Assembly (NCBI GenBank): GCA_948146395.1 | Contig: OX411547.1 | Span: forward strand, 30,236,614-30,300,613 | Origin: Fragum whitleyi | Lineage: Eukaryota > Mollusca > Bivalvia > Cardiida > Cardiidae | Direction of reading: 5' to 3' | Length of the DNA: 64,000 bases | In this document: piece after piece, positions 24,901 through 39,900 of the stretch | How positions within the stretch are numbered: position 1 is the first letter of the stretch | Layout of the letters: each line of letters opens with the position of its first letter | Made by a program: the position numbers and the translations under genes | The notes under the pieces: model-generated | Told to the model about the DNA's origin: nothing | The model's database searches: none | What the model saw: the letters and a program-made list of their open reading frames with translations, nothing else

Positions 24901-27900
24901 TTCTTATTTCTCTGGTTGTTAATTAGTGTTTTATTTACAGTGCATTCCATGAAGGGTTAAATAGTTCATTAATTTAGCTTAATAAGTGAATATTAACATT
25001 AGTTTACTTAAATGCACTTGTAAATTTGCACTTCGTACCTATGAGGGAAAAAGCTACAGAGATGGATTGTGGGATGAATTACATAATACCCTCTCTTTGG
25101 AATAACCCCTTATAATTCACCTATTAACCCCTTCACTATTTACAAAGCGTAAGTGCATTGTGTCACTCCTCGCTCTATAGCTTTATCTTGGTGTATTTGT
25201 CTATGTCTGCCTGTGATTTATCTACATGTACATTTCTGAAAACTTGTTACTACAACTCTTCAAGAAGTGGAACGATATAAATTTTCCAAAGACCTACAAT
25301 ACAGAATGCTTAGCGTGTTTTACAAGGAGCTTTTTAGCATCAAAAGAATGGAGATATATTCCCGTGTATATTCAAACCTAAAACTATGAATGAAGCAAAT
25401 TCCATTTCTTACATTTGGCAGTTAGATGTTGAATTAATTTTGAAAACGTTCTTGATAGAATATTTGTCTAATGAACATTTCCCAAAAGTTTTTGGAGTAA
25501 CTTTAAAAGTGACATGTATGTTTTGACTATATCTGCAACAATAACTTGGTTTGGATTTTTGTCTATTTATTTTTTTTTTTGTTTCAATGCTATATATACA
25601 TAAACTCCTGAAACAACAATAAGCAGTTCAGTCATTCAGTACCGCACAATTTCAGTGCTTACAGCACTTTGATTTCCTTTTTTTTAGTCCCCTACCGGTG
25701 TTCACACCGGAGGGGACTATAGGTTTGCCCTCCGTCCGTCCGTCTGTCCGTCCGTCCGTCTGTCCGCTCAAATCTTGATCCCGCGATAACTTAATAACTA
25801 AGCAAGCGTTTTTGATGAAAGTTGGTTTATGACTAGATGGCAATGTGTAGATTATGCACATCATTTTATTTTTGTTTTTCGACTTAAATTGAGGTTGCTA
25901 TGGTTACAGAAATAGTGAAAATATGGCCAAAAATGGGATCCTGCGATAAGATAATAACTAAGCAAGCTAGTTTGATGAGACTTGGTATATGACTATATGG
26001 CAATGTGTAGATTATGCACATCATTTTATTTTTGTTTTTAGACTAAAATTGTTGTTGCTATGGTTACGGAAATAGTGAAAATATTGCAAAAAATATTGGA
26101 TCCTGCGATAAGTTAATAAGTAAGCAAGCTAATTTGATGAGACTTGGTATATGACTAGATGGCAATGTGTAGATTATGCACATCATTTTATCTTTGTTCT
26201 TTGACAAAAAGTGCGGTTGCTATGGTAACAGAAATAGTGAAAATATGGCAAAAAATGGATCCTGCAATAATTTAATAACTAAGCAAGCTAACTTGATGAA
26301 ACCTGTTTTAAAATGTAAAAAAAATTATAAGCCATGTTAGTCAGGGTGGTGATGTAGCAGTATTAATCACCTCCAGTGAAAGTTCTCATTTCTTACCAAC
26401 AAGACTGAAGAAAAACATCTTGGATCAGACAAGGTAACTGTTATTGATACTATTTCTTGCATCTGTCTATTGCTTCCATGAATTGTATAGTGGGCACAGC
26501 AGAGACAACAACTCGTGTAAGTCTTGTTTAACCCTTTAACAAGACCTGGTTTTGACGTCCCTGATAGAATTGGCGTGGGAAAACATTGAGACAAACAAAG
26601 TCGGTAGGGGACTTATGCCCATGTCCAACATGGCTCTTGTTTTACTCAAGGATAACACAATAAAGGGTCAAATGACTCTTATTTCCATCGTGGTTCTAAC
26701 TCATTCCAGATCGTATCCTCCACTTAGAGAGAGAGGCAATGGTTTCTAACTACTGCTACCCAGTTTTACAGCTGGGTGGACTGGGGCCCTGTCTGTAAAG
26801 TGTCCTGCCCAAAATACACTACCTGCTTCCTGTGGGGCTCCACTAGGTTACGAGTCGAGCGCTAACCACTCAGCCAACAAGCCAGAGGGTTTGATTATAT
26901 TCTACTGCATCAAAGAAATAGGCTTTCATATTCAATTTTCCTGTAGTACAATTACATTTTGACTTTGACACTTTTGTTTCTATATAACAGGTGTGAAGAG
27001 ACAGCCTGTTCTATATTCTCTGATGGTATCATTCCCTACCTGATTCCACCATTCATATTCTTCATCCTCACAATGTTATGGTGTGGGGCGTGTAGATCAT
27101 ACTGTGGACCTAGGCAGCCAAGCCGTCTAATTGCAGCAAGTCAGTCTGGGTAAGGAAGGAGCTTTGTTGATATCGTGATTCCTCTTCATGGAAAGATTAA
27201 GGGCATGTTGTTTAATTGTTATTATTGCAAAAAAAGTGCATTTTCAGGTTGTTTTAGTCATACGTTGATGGACAAAACCTGTGCGTTAACGGGAGAAAAC
27301 GTTGATTAATCAGTAAATTCACATGCTGTTAAGGCCCGGCTTTTTATTTTAATATTATCGGTCTGGGCCTAAACATTTTATAAGTTTCCTTGTCCAACAT
27401 TATTATAGAGCATACCTAAAGATGTTGCGTTAAATTGAGTGACATCATAAATTAACCAAGCACTGTTGGTATAAACAAGATGGACAGTCTAAGGGCTGAC
27501 GGCATATAAGTAGGTTTGTATAGTTTCTAAGAAATTATTTTACTCTTTTCTTTTTTTTTATACGATAGCGTCAATTCACGCTTTTTTCGGGCGTTAACAT
27601 TTGCAGAGACGCTCATAATGCATTAACGCTCGAGTGCTCTTTGCACTCGGGCATTAAACCATTTTTCAGGTCTCTGCAAATGCTACCGCCCTCAAAAACG
27701 TGAATTAACCCTATAATAATCAATCTGTTGGTCTGTTTTTAGCTCACCTGAATACAACTAGCTTATGTTAGTTTGTTGAATTTGGGATTCATTGACCCAT
27801 TGACTGTGAATTTCTTTGGGGAAAAACTTTTGTTGAAGTGATCAAAGCATATAAATAACTGGATAATATATAGATATTCTTGGTTATTCTGATAAATTCT

Positions 27901-30900
27901 TTTACCATCTTCTTCAAATATTAATAAGAGATTCATATTTCATATGAATCTCTTAAAAAGATATGAAGGAGACAATTATTCTGATTTATTTATAATTTAC
28001 AGTAGTATCAAAATGGAATACTGAAAATTTATGGGGCTGATATCACCTTTTACTGAAAATTACAGGGGTCATAATAGAATACTTTAAGATTTTTGAGGGG
28101 TCAAGATCCGGATTAAAGGGCAAACATTCATTTGTTGACATATCACAAGTTGTGGTACATGTTTTGCTGAATATCTCAAGTTGATGAAAATCAAGAGTTT
28201 ATTGATTTATTTTAAAAAAAATAGTGTGTCCTTATGCTCAAGATTACTATGCAATGTGATTATGTCATTTGTTTATTTGGCTCCTCTAAGGTAACATCAA
28301 ATGGCTGGCTTAGCTCAAAAAAGTTGTTACTGCCTATAGACATATAGGCAGTAACAACTGTTTTGCACTGAGCCATCGAAATAGTGTTATATGAACAAAA
28401 GCAGGGTTTAATTTTTTGCTCTACTGGCCAAAGGCAAGCAAGCTGTTGTCATGGAGGTGTGTATGTCAGTCCAACCGTTTGTGCGTAAACATTTCTTTTA
28501 AACATCTTCTCCTCCTTAACCAATGGGTGAATTTAAATGAAACTTGGTAGAAATGTACCTTGAGTGACCCTTTTGGTTGAGTCCAAATTATTGTGTGGCA
28601 GAGCTTCAGGCTTATTTTCACTTTAAAATCTAAAAAAATCTTCTCTTTCTACATCAATGGGCCAAATTAAACGAAACATTGAGTAGCATAGAAAACCAAA
28701 AACTGTAATTATAAAGTTACCTGATAGTCTGCAGATACTTTTAGATCTTGTCTATATACTAAACGCATAGTAAAGACTCTGGTCAGACTGTGCAGATGCA
28801 CAGACTGGTCAGATACTTTGCTTTGCATTTATTATGCTCCCCGAAGGGAGAGCATATAGCCGCCGCTTTGTCTGTCCGTCCGTCCGTACGTACGTACGTC
28901 CGTAATTCCGTCCGTCCGTCCGTCCCCACCTATTTCTCCATAACCCCTGGGCCAAATTGAATGAAACTTACCATGTGAACTCTCTATGATATAGTGATGA
29001 TGCATCTGTGACGGTTTTTGGATTTGAGGCCTCGTCACGGGAAAAGGGGACTTAAGGTAAAAAACAGTTTTTCCCAAATTTCTCCTAGTCTAACAGTCAG
29101 AATTTAGTGAAATTTCATATTTGAGTAGCAAATCAGATGCCCTTTACTATAAACAATTTGAAATTAACGTAAAAAAATATATATCATGGAAAAAGGGGGC
29201 TTAATGTTTGTTACCTTTACGTTAGCGCGTAAAATACAGTTATTCTTTCATTTCTCCTAGTTTTATGCTCAGAATTTGATGAAATTTCACATTTGAGTAG
29301 CAAATCAGATGCTCTTAACCCTAAACTATTTGAAATTTGTGTCTAAAAATATGTCATGCAAAAAGGGGGTTTAATGTTTGTTACCTTTATGTTAGTTGTA
29401 TAAGATAACATCTTATTTGAGTCTTTGAAATCTGACCACAGAGCATATCTCCTAAAGTATAATAGCTATCAACTTGAAACTTTATGGGTGGATAGATCTT
29501 ATGGAGGAGAAGTGCAGTGCACAAGAACTACAACTCTTGCTTGCATAATTTTGGAGTTATTGCCCTTTGTTATTTTTGATACTAAGATTATGTCAGGAGC
29601 ATATCTCCTAAAGTATAATAGCTATCAACTTGGAACTTTATGGGTGGATTGATCTCATGGAGGAGAAGTGCTATGCACAAGGACTACAACTCTTGTTTGC
29701 ATAATTTTGGAGTAATTGCCCTTTGGTATTTTTGATACTTAGATTATATCTGTGTTATTTTGGATACTTAGATTATATCTGGAGCATATCTCCTAAAGTA
29801 TAATAGCTATCAACTTGAACAGTTATGGGTGGATCGATCTCATGGAGGAGAAGTGCAGTGCAGAAGAACTACAACTCTTACTTGCATAATTTTGGAGTTA
29901 TTGCCCTTTGTTATTTTTGATACTTAGATTTTGTCTGGAGCATATCTCCTAAAGTATAATAGCTATCAACTTGAAACATTATGGGTGGATAGATCTCATA
30001 GAGGAGAAGTGCAATACACCAGAACTATAACTCTTGCTTGCATAATTCTGGAGTTATTGCCGTTCGTTATTTTTAATACTTAGATTTAATAGGAGGTAAA
30101 TCTCTGACAGTACAAAAGAATCTTTATTCTATTAGGCTTCAGTTTACTATCAAGCTTTGTGGCGGGGGATGTCCATGTCCAACATGGCTCTTGTTTTTGT
30201 GACAATGCCTTATTCGGGGAGCATAATCCTTCTCTGACGGCTCTTGTTTGATGTTGTTTGAAATCTCACGCACAGGCTCATTTAATATCCTGTATGTATT
30301 TACAGCTGTGAAGAATCAATTGTTTCACAACAGAGGCCATTTATTTTCCCTCGATATCGTGCTGATGGTTTGTTGGAGTAAGTTATTGTATTGTTTTCTT
30401 GTTACTTTGACTCTTGCTGCTATTTTAAATAATCTTAAGTTAAGTTTTATAGAATACTGTTTATCAAGATATCAACTCTACTGTTTGCATGATATGTTAC
30501 ATGGTGGGTTACACAATAGATCATAGCAAAATTATTACCTTTTTATAAGACACCAAAGGTGGATATATATTGGTATTATCTTCTCTGTCTATCCACCTGT
30601 CCTGCCACCATCCAACCTTTTCTTAATACAACTCCTCCTTTAATTATTTGGATGAAATTTTCACCAACTGATCCTTCCCTGACCTTTTGCATATTGTCAG
30701 GGTTGGGTTTATAATCTGATACACAATTATGTTATATATATTATGTTATATTGTGACTTAGCACTCTTGTGCAATTTGAGTCTGAACTTTTTCAGTTCGA
30801 CCTATTGTTTTCTATTTGACAGTAAAATGTTCTAGTCCATTGATAGATAAATGGATATGAATCTTCTAGTCATTAATTTAAAGATGTCAAAGCACCATCT

Positions 30901-33900
30901 TGTGCATAATAATGTACAGTCAATCTTGCTCAAGGGACCACATCTATTTAGCGACCATTTTCAAATTCCTTTGCATTACATCAAAATGTCATAAAAAGTA
31001 CATATTTTTTGTCTAAAAATAAATGTAAATGAATCCTGTTTGGTTATAACTCATCAAAATGATCTCATTGAAACGATTCTTTTGAGTTTTAAGAACATGG
31101 CTTTATTGAGAAATTCACAATAGCATACATAATTATTCAACCAAAATAATGTTTCTTATTTGTATACAATATGTGTACTAAGCGACTATTCTCTTTGGTG
31201 GCCCTGTGAGTGGTCATTTAATACATCTTTTACTGTATGCTTATCATTCAATAAGTTTGCCCTTATCTAAGCCCAACAAACCAAATATCTCGAAAAAAAA
31301 AAGCAAGAGGTATAGTGTATTTAAAATACAAGCTAATATGTTCATTCAAAATACTTTCTATATTTCAGAACGAAAACAACTTTTACTCAAGTTCCTCTAG
31401 AAACCTCACAGTAAGTAAACATATGATGGGTTTAGTGCAAGACTATACTGTTAAAGCCAAAAATGTCAGAATGTTTGTACTACCTGGTAATACACTTAGC
31501 ACAGTCTTACAATATACCTTTAAATATTATTAAATAGTTATTTCACAGACAAGTGAAAGGTCTAAATGTCAGAAGTAGAGAAAGGCATGAGATACTGATG
31601 CATGAATAGATAATGCATTAAAGTTCTTCTCCACCCCTAGCTTTGAATAAATTTTAATGTAACTGGGTATGAATATTACTTTGATGCACTTTTACTTAAA
31701 GTGGTCGTGAAATTTTGATGGGCCCTTAAATGTGGGTGTGACAGGACAGGGCCAATTTTCACTTTAAAATCTCAAAAAATCTTCTCCTCTCAATCAATTG
31801 GACTAATAACAATGAAGATCAAATCGTGGCATACATGTTCCACGAATGACCCTTTACTTAGATTGTTCTTCTAATGAATGGTCTACTACTTGCAATTACC
31901 ATTTTTTTTGTAATAAGATGGGTAAAGGGTATGCAGGTTAATGGTGATTGAGTATTTAGGTGCAATGTGGGCCAGACCTAGTATAAAGTAGTTATAAAGA
32001 GATTTCAAAGTGTTGTTTTCAGTCAAAGTAAGCTATTTTTATGAAAGTCTAGAGATGTAAAAGCCAGTCAAGCATACAGGGCCCTTTTTTTTACTGCTAT
32101 GGCAATAGAATTATTGATATTTCAATAGGGGAAAAGAAATGAAAAAAAGTTTGAATTTTACACAGCTGCATCAAAAGATTGGGAACATAAAAGTTTTACT
32201 TTTGTCTGTCTGTATCACATCCTTTCTGTTGTCTATTTGTCTGATTGCTTATTTGTTTGTTATGCCGCTTTTGATAATCTTTCACTTTACATAAACAATT
32301 ACTTTAAGCATTTTCAAGATACAATATTCATATTTGGTGTTATGAAAGAGCTCAATGATATACATCTGCTGATACCAAGGTCAAGGTCATATGACATGGT
32401 CAAGGGAACATATTAAGGTCAAATATGTAAAAAACTCTACTGAAAAACTTAGCATTGCCAATTATTCCAAGCCTAGTTCATATTTGGCCTGATGAAAGAT
32501 CTCAATGACACACATCTGCTAATGTCAAAAGTAAATTCATGTGTTAATATCAAGTTCAATTATCCAGGTCAGACTTTTGTAAGACTTAACCAAAAAACGT
32601 AATAGCCATTTATGTTCAAGCCTATTAAAGACAAAGTGTTTATATTGAGCAAGTAATAGATCTCATTCATATACATACCAGGTTCAAGGGCATGTGATGA
32701 AGTTCAAGGTCATTCAACAAGGGCAAATTCATAGGATTTGAAAAAATAGCATAGGAAAGTTTGATTATAATTCAGAATTTCAATGATCCATCTCAGGTCT
32801 ATGACAAAGATGTCTTCCACGCATGAAGAAGTAATAGAGAAAGGTTCTGTTGCCATGGTTTCTGATGTGAGGTAAATTTTATTTTAATCATGATTCAGTG
32901 TATAGATTATGAATTTTAAATTTCTCAAATTTTCTTGTCATTAAATTATGTGATAGATTTTCAGTTTTTTTTTTTAAAAAAAAATCTTATTTGGTCAATT
33001 AAGTTCAAATTCAGATTCCTATCTATTGGAATACATGGTAAAGAGAGCTATATATATACATTTTCTCGCAATATACCCCCCTTACAATATCATTACTATC
33101 CAATTCTCTTGAAAGTTTTTCAAGATGAGTTTAGCATAATAAGGGAGGTTCCTTTCCAAATTAGAGTGGATCCAACTGAAAACATTGCATTATATTATTT
33201 TAAGTGATAATCATTTTTGCAACATTCTTAAAACATAAAAGTTTCTGATTTAGTACAAGATATAAGGGATAACTTGACTGCCACTAGAGTTTTTCAAGCC
33301 CTCAATGGCCTCCTGTTTCATTTTCCATGTTTTAATTACAGAAGTGTGGCTCAAGCTTCATCTTTAGTAGAGGATGAGGGGTCTGTTTCCATAGTAACAT
33401 CATCAAGGTAGGTCTTCTAAATTATTAGCATTGTTCAGTTAAATTTTTATTCATGTTCACACAGTCTGTAAATGGTAGATATCCCATCTTAGTTATTTGA
33501 GCATGTGTGTGACATTATCAACAATTTAATCTTTCCGACTATTTGTCTCTCACCAATGGGTTGATAATCGTAGACCTATGTGAGATAGCAGCTGGAGGCT
33601 AGGAAAGAATGTGATGGTTGTACTGGTAAGAGAAATACCAGTCTGACCAGAATCCTTACTGTGCGCCTAGTAGATAGATAATATCTCAAAGTTTCTGAAG
33701 ACCATCAGGTAACTTTATATTTACCGTATGTGGCAGTCTATACTACTCAATGTTTGTCTTGATAATTTGACCATGTGTGTGACATTTCAAATGTGCACAA
33801 AGCATAAAAAGACTCTAGCCAGTCTATGCATCTGCACAGTCTGACCAGAATCTTTACTGTGTTCCTAATAGATAGATAAAGTCTCAAAGTATCTGTAGAC

Positions 33901-36900
33901 AATAAGGTAACTTTATATTTACAGTATGTGGCTGTCTATGCTACTCAATGTTTGCGCCTCATCAGCATTTCAAATGTTTGGATATGTCAGACTCAGGCTC
34001 ATTTGTTATTTAAATCAATCTTATGAAAAACAGCTGTTTGGATATTTATTTGTCAAAGAGAAGTTTTTGAAAATCTGCATTATTTAACTTGCTGATTTGG
34101 ATCTGATCCTATCTCAAAACAAAGATCTATAAATGTTAGATAATTGATACATATTGATTTTGATCTTTGGTACATTGTTTTGTATGTCTGTTTAAAAGTT
34201 TAATGAAAAAAAAACCTGTAAGTTTTTAAATTGCTGCAAAACTTTTTAATATTAAATGCTAACAATTTAATATATTTATCCCTTTCCTGTTTAATCCCTG
34301 CTTTTTACGTGCCAGTGATTTTATGATTGAGAAAACATTGTGAAAAAAGAAGAAATTGCTTCTGACAAACAATTTCTTCTTTTTCCACACTTTTTTCTAC
34401 CCTACTGAATGGTTATTTTGCAAATTAAATCCACTTTAAATTTTCGTCTGCAAAACCTTTGAATTTGGACAGGTCCAAAATTTTGTAAAACAGGAAAGGG
34501 TTAAGTTGTGTTCATAGAGATTCATACATTCTGATTGGCTGAAGGGTTAGTTTTATTCCACAATGAAAAAAAAATGTTGCAAAAACATAAAGATTTGTTT
34601 GTAAAGAAACAATTTTTAACTGGACTACTTTTTGTGGAAGCTTACAAACAAATAGCTGTGTACTCAAATTGTTTTGCTTTTGGGAATTAAAAAAAACTTT
34701 TCAGCCAATCAGAATTCAATGATATTAATGGACACACCTAAAATTCAATAATTCACTCTTGGTACAGTGTTGTACCAAAATGTTACTAACAATAGTTATG
34801 TACTGGCCTCAATATACAAAGTCAAGAAGATAATCAAAGGTCAACTATTAAGGAAGAACCTCTGAAAATTTACAGTGTTTGTGGCATAAGTGTGTAAATG
34901 CATCTTGTTGCAAATCAACTTGATGGAAAATCAGGTATGTATTTACTTACCCCCAATTTCCCCCCCTCAAAGAAGAGGGGTATATTGCTTTGCATGTGTG
35001 GGTCGTGGAGCATATCTAAAAAAGTAAGCAAGCTAGAATCATAAAACTTCACAGGAGGATAGATCTTATCGAGGAGAAGTGCAATGCATAAGAACCATAA
35101 CTCTACTCATCATATTTTGTGAGATATTGCCCTTCGTTCATTGACAAAGAATATAGCATTGACCTGCTCTCATGGGGAGCATAAATTTTTACAAACATCT
35201 TTTGGATGGATATTTGTGACAAAGACTTTCTATAATTATACTTTCAGGCCGATGACCCAAGTATCGGGAGTCTATGAGGAAATCCTAGATAGTGGATCTA
35301 TTTCTGTATTGACGGAGGCTAGGTAACATTTTTACAAAAAATAAATGAATTCAAGATGTATGAGTGTCTGAAAAAGGACCATTGGAAATTTCTGCAAAAC
35401 ATAATTGTAAACCCTATTGGGTCTATTATAAGTTAGCAGGCTTTTACATTTCTAATAAAATATATTGCAAGGTAGAATGATTATGTTCCATTCAGTAAGC
35501 AAATTTTTTTTTGAATCTGTGCTGTCTGATAAGGGTCGATTTTTATGCAAATCCAAGATGGGTCCCTTTTCTTTTGACAGATCTCAAATTGATGAATCAG
35601 TAGAAAACATTCAAAATTGTTTTGCACTGAGCCATTGATAATAATATGTTAGCTGAAGAAACAGTAATCCAAAACAGTATAAAGACATTTTGGTTGTAAT
35701 TTTTACATTAAATTTGTTTGTTTATTTTGGAAGTTATTATACCACCCAAAATTATGTTGGGGGGGGATATAGGAGTCAGCTTGTCGGTTGGTTGGTCAGT
35801 GTAGCTTTTTTTTGTCTAGAAGTTTTCACAGCAACTAATCGACGGATTTCATTGAAACTTTACAGATGTAATCAGTATCAGGCAAAGATGTGCAAGTGAT
35901 ATTTTGGTTACAATCCATTGCCTTTTGACAAAGGTATGGCCCTTTGATGAAAAATGCCTTTTTATTGTTTATAAGCACTTGTAGGGGGATTAGTCTGCTT
36001 TGCGACAGTCTAGTTTTCTTTGAAAAAGAAATCTCTGGCATCCTTGGCCAGGTGCTCTAGCCATCACAATATAATAATTAATAGTGAATTTGAAAACATA
36101 AAAAAAACTCACATACTGTGTAATCACTATTGAATAAGAAGTCATATTCAATCCTTTCAGACCAATGACCCAGGTGACGGCCATACAAGAGGAGATGCTT
36201 AGTGAAAGATCAGCTGCTGGATTTGCGGCCTTTAGGTAAAGGTCTGATGGAGCCAATGTGATTTAAATAAAATTGAGTCAAAACATTCCTTTTTTGTGGA
36301 TACTCATGAGAATCATCTTGAACAGATAATTTTCATGAACAAGCAGAAAATAATATACATGTATTAAAACAGCCTGGTTGTACTATTTCTACAAACTCAT
36401 TTCAATGGCTCAGTGCAAAACAATTGTAACTCCTTATGTGTTTATAGGGAGTTACAACTGTTTTACACTAAGCCAGCAGTTTGTGCTAGATGGACAGCCA
36501 CATAGTGCACTTTAACTGTTCTCTGATTGTAGGGAGACACTATGAGTTGGTAGTTATCTATTGAGCACATAGTGAAAGACTCAGAACAGACTGTGCACAT
36601 GCACATGCTGATCTGAGTCCTAACAATGTGAGCAGGTGAAATTGTGAAATGTCTCACACTGGCTCACATGTTATAAACAATGCATCATGTGAAAGGGACT
36701 ATCATGGTACATCTTCAGACAACCTTCACACAAAAAGGGATCATCTGGGAACTGCATGAAATAAACATTTGGAAATAGGGTTTGATCCAGCATAGGTCAA
36801 CTTGAAGGTGGATTTCAGAAATAATTACATAGGAAATTAGAGTAATCATCTAGATTCAGAAAAATAGTTATTTTTGGAAAAAAAGGTTTAGACACTTGTC

Positions 36901-39900
36901 AGTCTACACAGATCACACAGTCTGACTAGGGTCAACATTTTTCCCCGTCCCAAATGATCCCTTTTCATGTATTGGATCACTTTTTAGAAAAAAAATTCTA
37001 TTCAACCTATAAATGTTTTTTGTTCTATTTTGTAAGTAGACATTTTTCATGAGTAGACACATACAAATCTTAAAATTGGTATACAAACATCACATTGAAT
37101 ACCAGAAAGTTGAAAAGCTGGTACACTTTGTAGCCAGGCAGTAACAGTTAGAATTTGAATGGAATGCTAACATTTCTTTTTTTCCATTCAGGCCAGTGAC
37201 ACCTGTTTCTGCTCTCCATGATGAATTCCCATCTGAAGGCTCAATGTCTGTAGTTTCATCAGGAAGGTAAGAATTTCAATTGTTTTAATATCCCTTTAAA
37301 CAAAGTTGAGGTATGTTAATTGTCTTACTTATGTTGATCTTTGGGGTAATAATCATGTTAACCAAATTCATTAGCTTTTTTTACTTTTTTATTCATTCCG
37401 TATAAACAAAACAAGCTTAGTGGTCTTCAAGCAACCACAACTTTAAAAGGTTTATCTGGAAATCAAGGGGGATCACCTACCTAATCATTAATTTCAAGGT
37501 CATCTCTTGGCCTTGAACTTTAAGCTAAAATTGAGCTGAAAACTTACAAGGTTCATCTTCATCCCAACCTGAATAACTGTCTGTGAATTGGTAAGCCTAG
37601 CTCAATTGGATGTCAAATTATCAACTGATCATTTTCATGACCTACTCTTAACATCTAAACAATCTAGATCTGTTCGCAAAGCAGGCTTAATCCCCCCCCC
37701 CCCATCACCTACACTTTGTCCAAGTAACATAAACGATGACCTTGACCTTCTTTATCCAAAACCAAAATAGTGACCATTAGATTTGTATGCAAGTCATGTA
37801 TAAGTAAAATATTGTCCTTTGAAGAACTTTTCAAAGGATTTACCTTGGTCAACCAAATTTTACTCCAGATATTCATCTTTTGGCATAGATATAATTCAAA
37901 GACATATCAAATGATCAAAGCTAAAAGATGAAAGCTTATTTCTATTCCACAGGGCCAAGACCCAGATTTCTGCCATCCATGATGATATTGGTATGGATAG
38001 CTCAGTTTCCGTGATTTCATCATCCAGGTAATAATTTATTATCCTCACAATCAATTAGTGGATTGCATGCCCATCAGTCTGCATCATCTATGTCTTGTGA
38101 GCTCAACTCCTACAATTATGGAAAGATTACAGGGTTTGACACTAACTACTTTTAGTCGCCAGTAGCTAAACCTTACAGGTCCTACAAGATAATGACAGGT
38201 CCTCCTGAAAAACTTTGATTATTTTTGTAAGCAATTTATGGGGTAAATTATATGGAAAACATTGCAGCTAAAGAAGAAATTGCTTGTGACATGCGACTTC
38301 TTCTTTTGCCATAATGTTTTCAAAGGGTAGCAAGAAAACTGAGTAATGCAAATGGAACTATTTTTCGAAGCTGGATAAATTGGATATAATATGGCCATTA
38401 TCCACAGGCCTGAAGGACCTAAAACATAGCAACTTCTACCAGTCCTCTCTGAAAAACACAGGTGTCCGGCATGCAGACTGGTGTTAGTGTCAATCCCTTG
38501 ATTAGAATGGAATTTTTTTCACACTATTCCTTGTCATCTGTCCTTGTGCATATTGTTGGGGCGATATTCTGCTGAGCAAATATTTGGCAGCATATTTTCA
38601 GACTCCCACAATCTTGTTTCAGGATTTTCTAAATGTTTAAGCCAATACAGAACATCAAAAATTAAGACAGGTCTATGTTCAAAAAATGTAGATGATAATT
38701 TGAGTTAAAAATAATTTAGAAATACTCTGCACACATAATATCTACACACATGTATAAGGAAACCAGCAAGTTCTATGCAAATTTATCATAGTTTCCCTGA
38801 CTTTTCTCTTACGATTTATTGAAATGTCAGGAATTTTTATGAATTGTATAAATGATTTTCTATTAAAAGATCAAATTTCCTCTCTCTTACAGGCCAATGG
38901 CACAGATGGCTTCTTTTGAAGAAGGTTTTGCTGCACAAAATTCCATTATCATGGGCTCATCTATCAGGTATTTATTAACAGATTATATTGCTAGAGCAAC
39001 CAGTTTATTAAGCGACCAATGCAATTTTATGAAGTGACCATCATTAAATTTACTTTCAACAAATACAAAATCTTTGGAGAATTGGATATTCTAAATGGAA
39101 AAATTATTTGTTATTGAATCTTATGTTATTGAAATCAATAAGAACCGTCTCACTGAGACGGTTCTAATGGATTTGAACATCATAGGATTTAGTAAGACTT
39201 AGGTCATTTTATGCAACAATCTAGATCTGCTATGAAAATGACCTGTCATATTTATCAAGTTATATTGATTCAAGAATCATTCCTATATAAAGCAACAGCT
39301 TTTCGGTGGTCCCCTAAGTGTTGTTTAAACAAGTTTTACTGTAATAAAACTTTTCAAAGCAACAAAATTTTAGAATGGTCCAATTTTAAAGAAGGCAATT
39401 ATCAGTAGATGAAATATAAACAAATCTTTTATATATTAGGAAAGAAAACATTGTTGGCAACGAAGAATTGCTAAAACTATGTATTTTCTTTGTTTTGTGC
39501 AATATTTTCTGACTTTCTGCTTTCAGAGAAAACCCTAGGTATTGCTATAGCTTTGGTGGTGGTGTTGTTGTCAATGTCCTCGTCGTATTGCAAAACTTTG
39601 ACATTTTGTTAGATCTCTGGTTCTACTTAAGGCATACAGTAGACACTTGGCACACATGTTCACTTTTAAAAGAACAACCTTTACTACTAAGGGGGATAAC
39701 TCATTTTGTACAATTTATGCCCCCTTTTTTACTCAGGCTTTTATCCACCATCCAGCATCCCATAGCCGAGTGTAGGTAGCCATGGGCAGTGCTCTTGTTT
39801 TTATAGGTTTGACAACTCGTAAAATGACAATGATGAGTTATTTGAATCTTGAAGAACTAGTTACATCAATGGCCTTTTCATATTGTGTGTTATTTCATTT

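Noticed and set aside
32935..33207. Open frame of 90 codons after cassette 1
   Set aside because: No splice sites in the gene phase, AT-rich, no conserved pattern.
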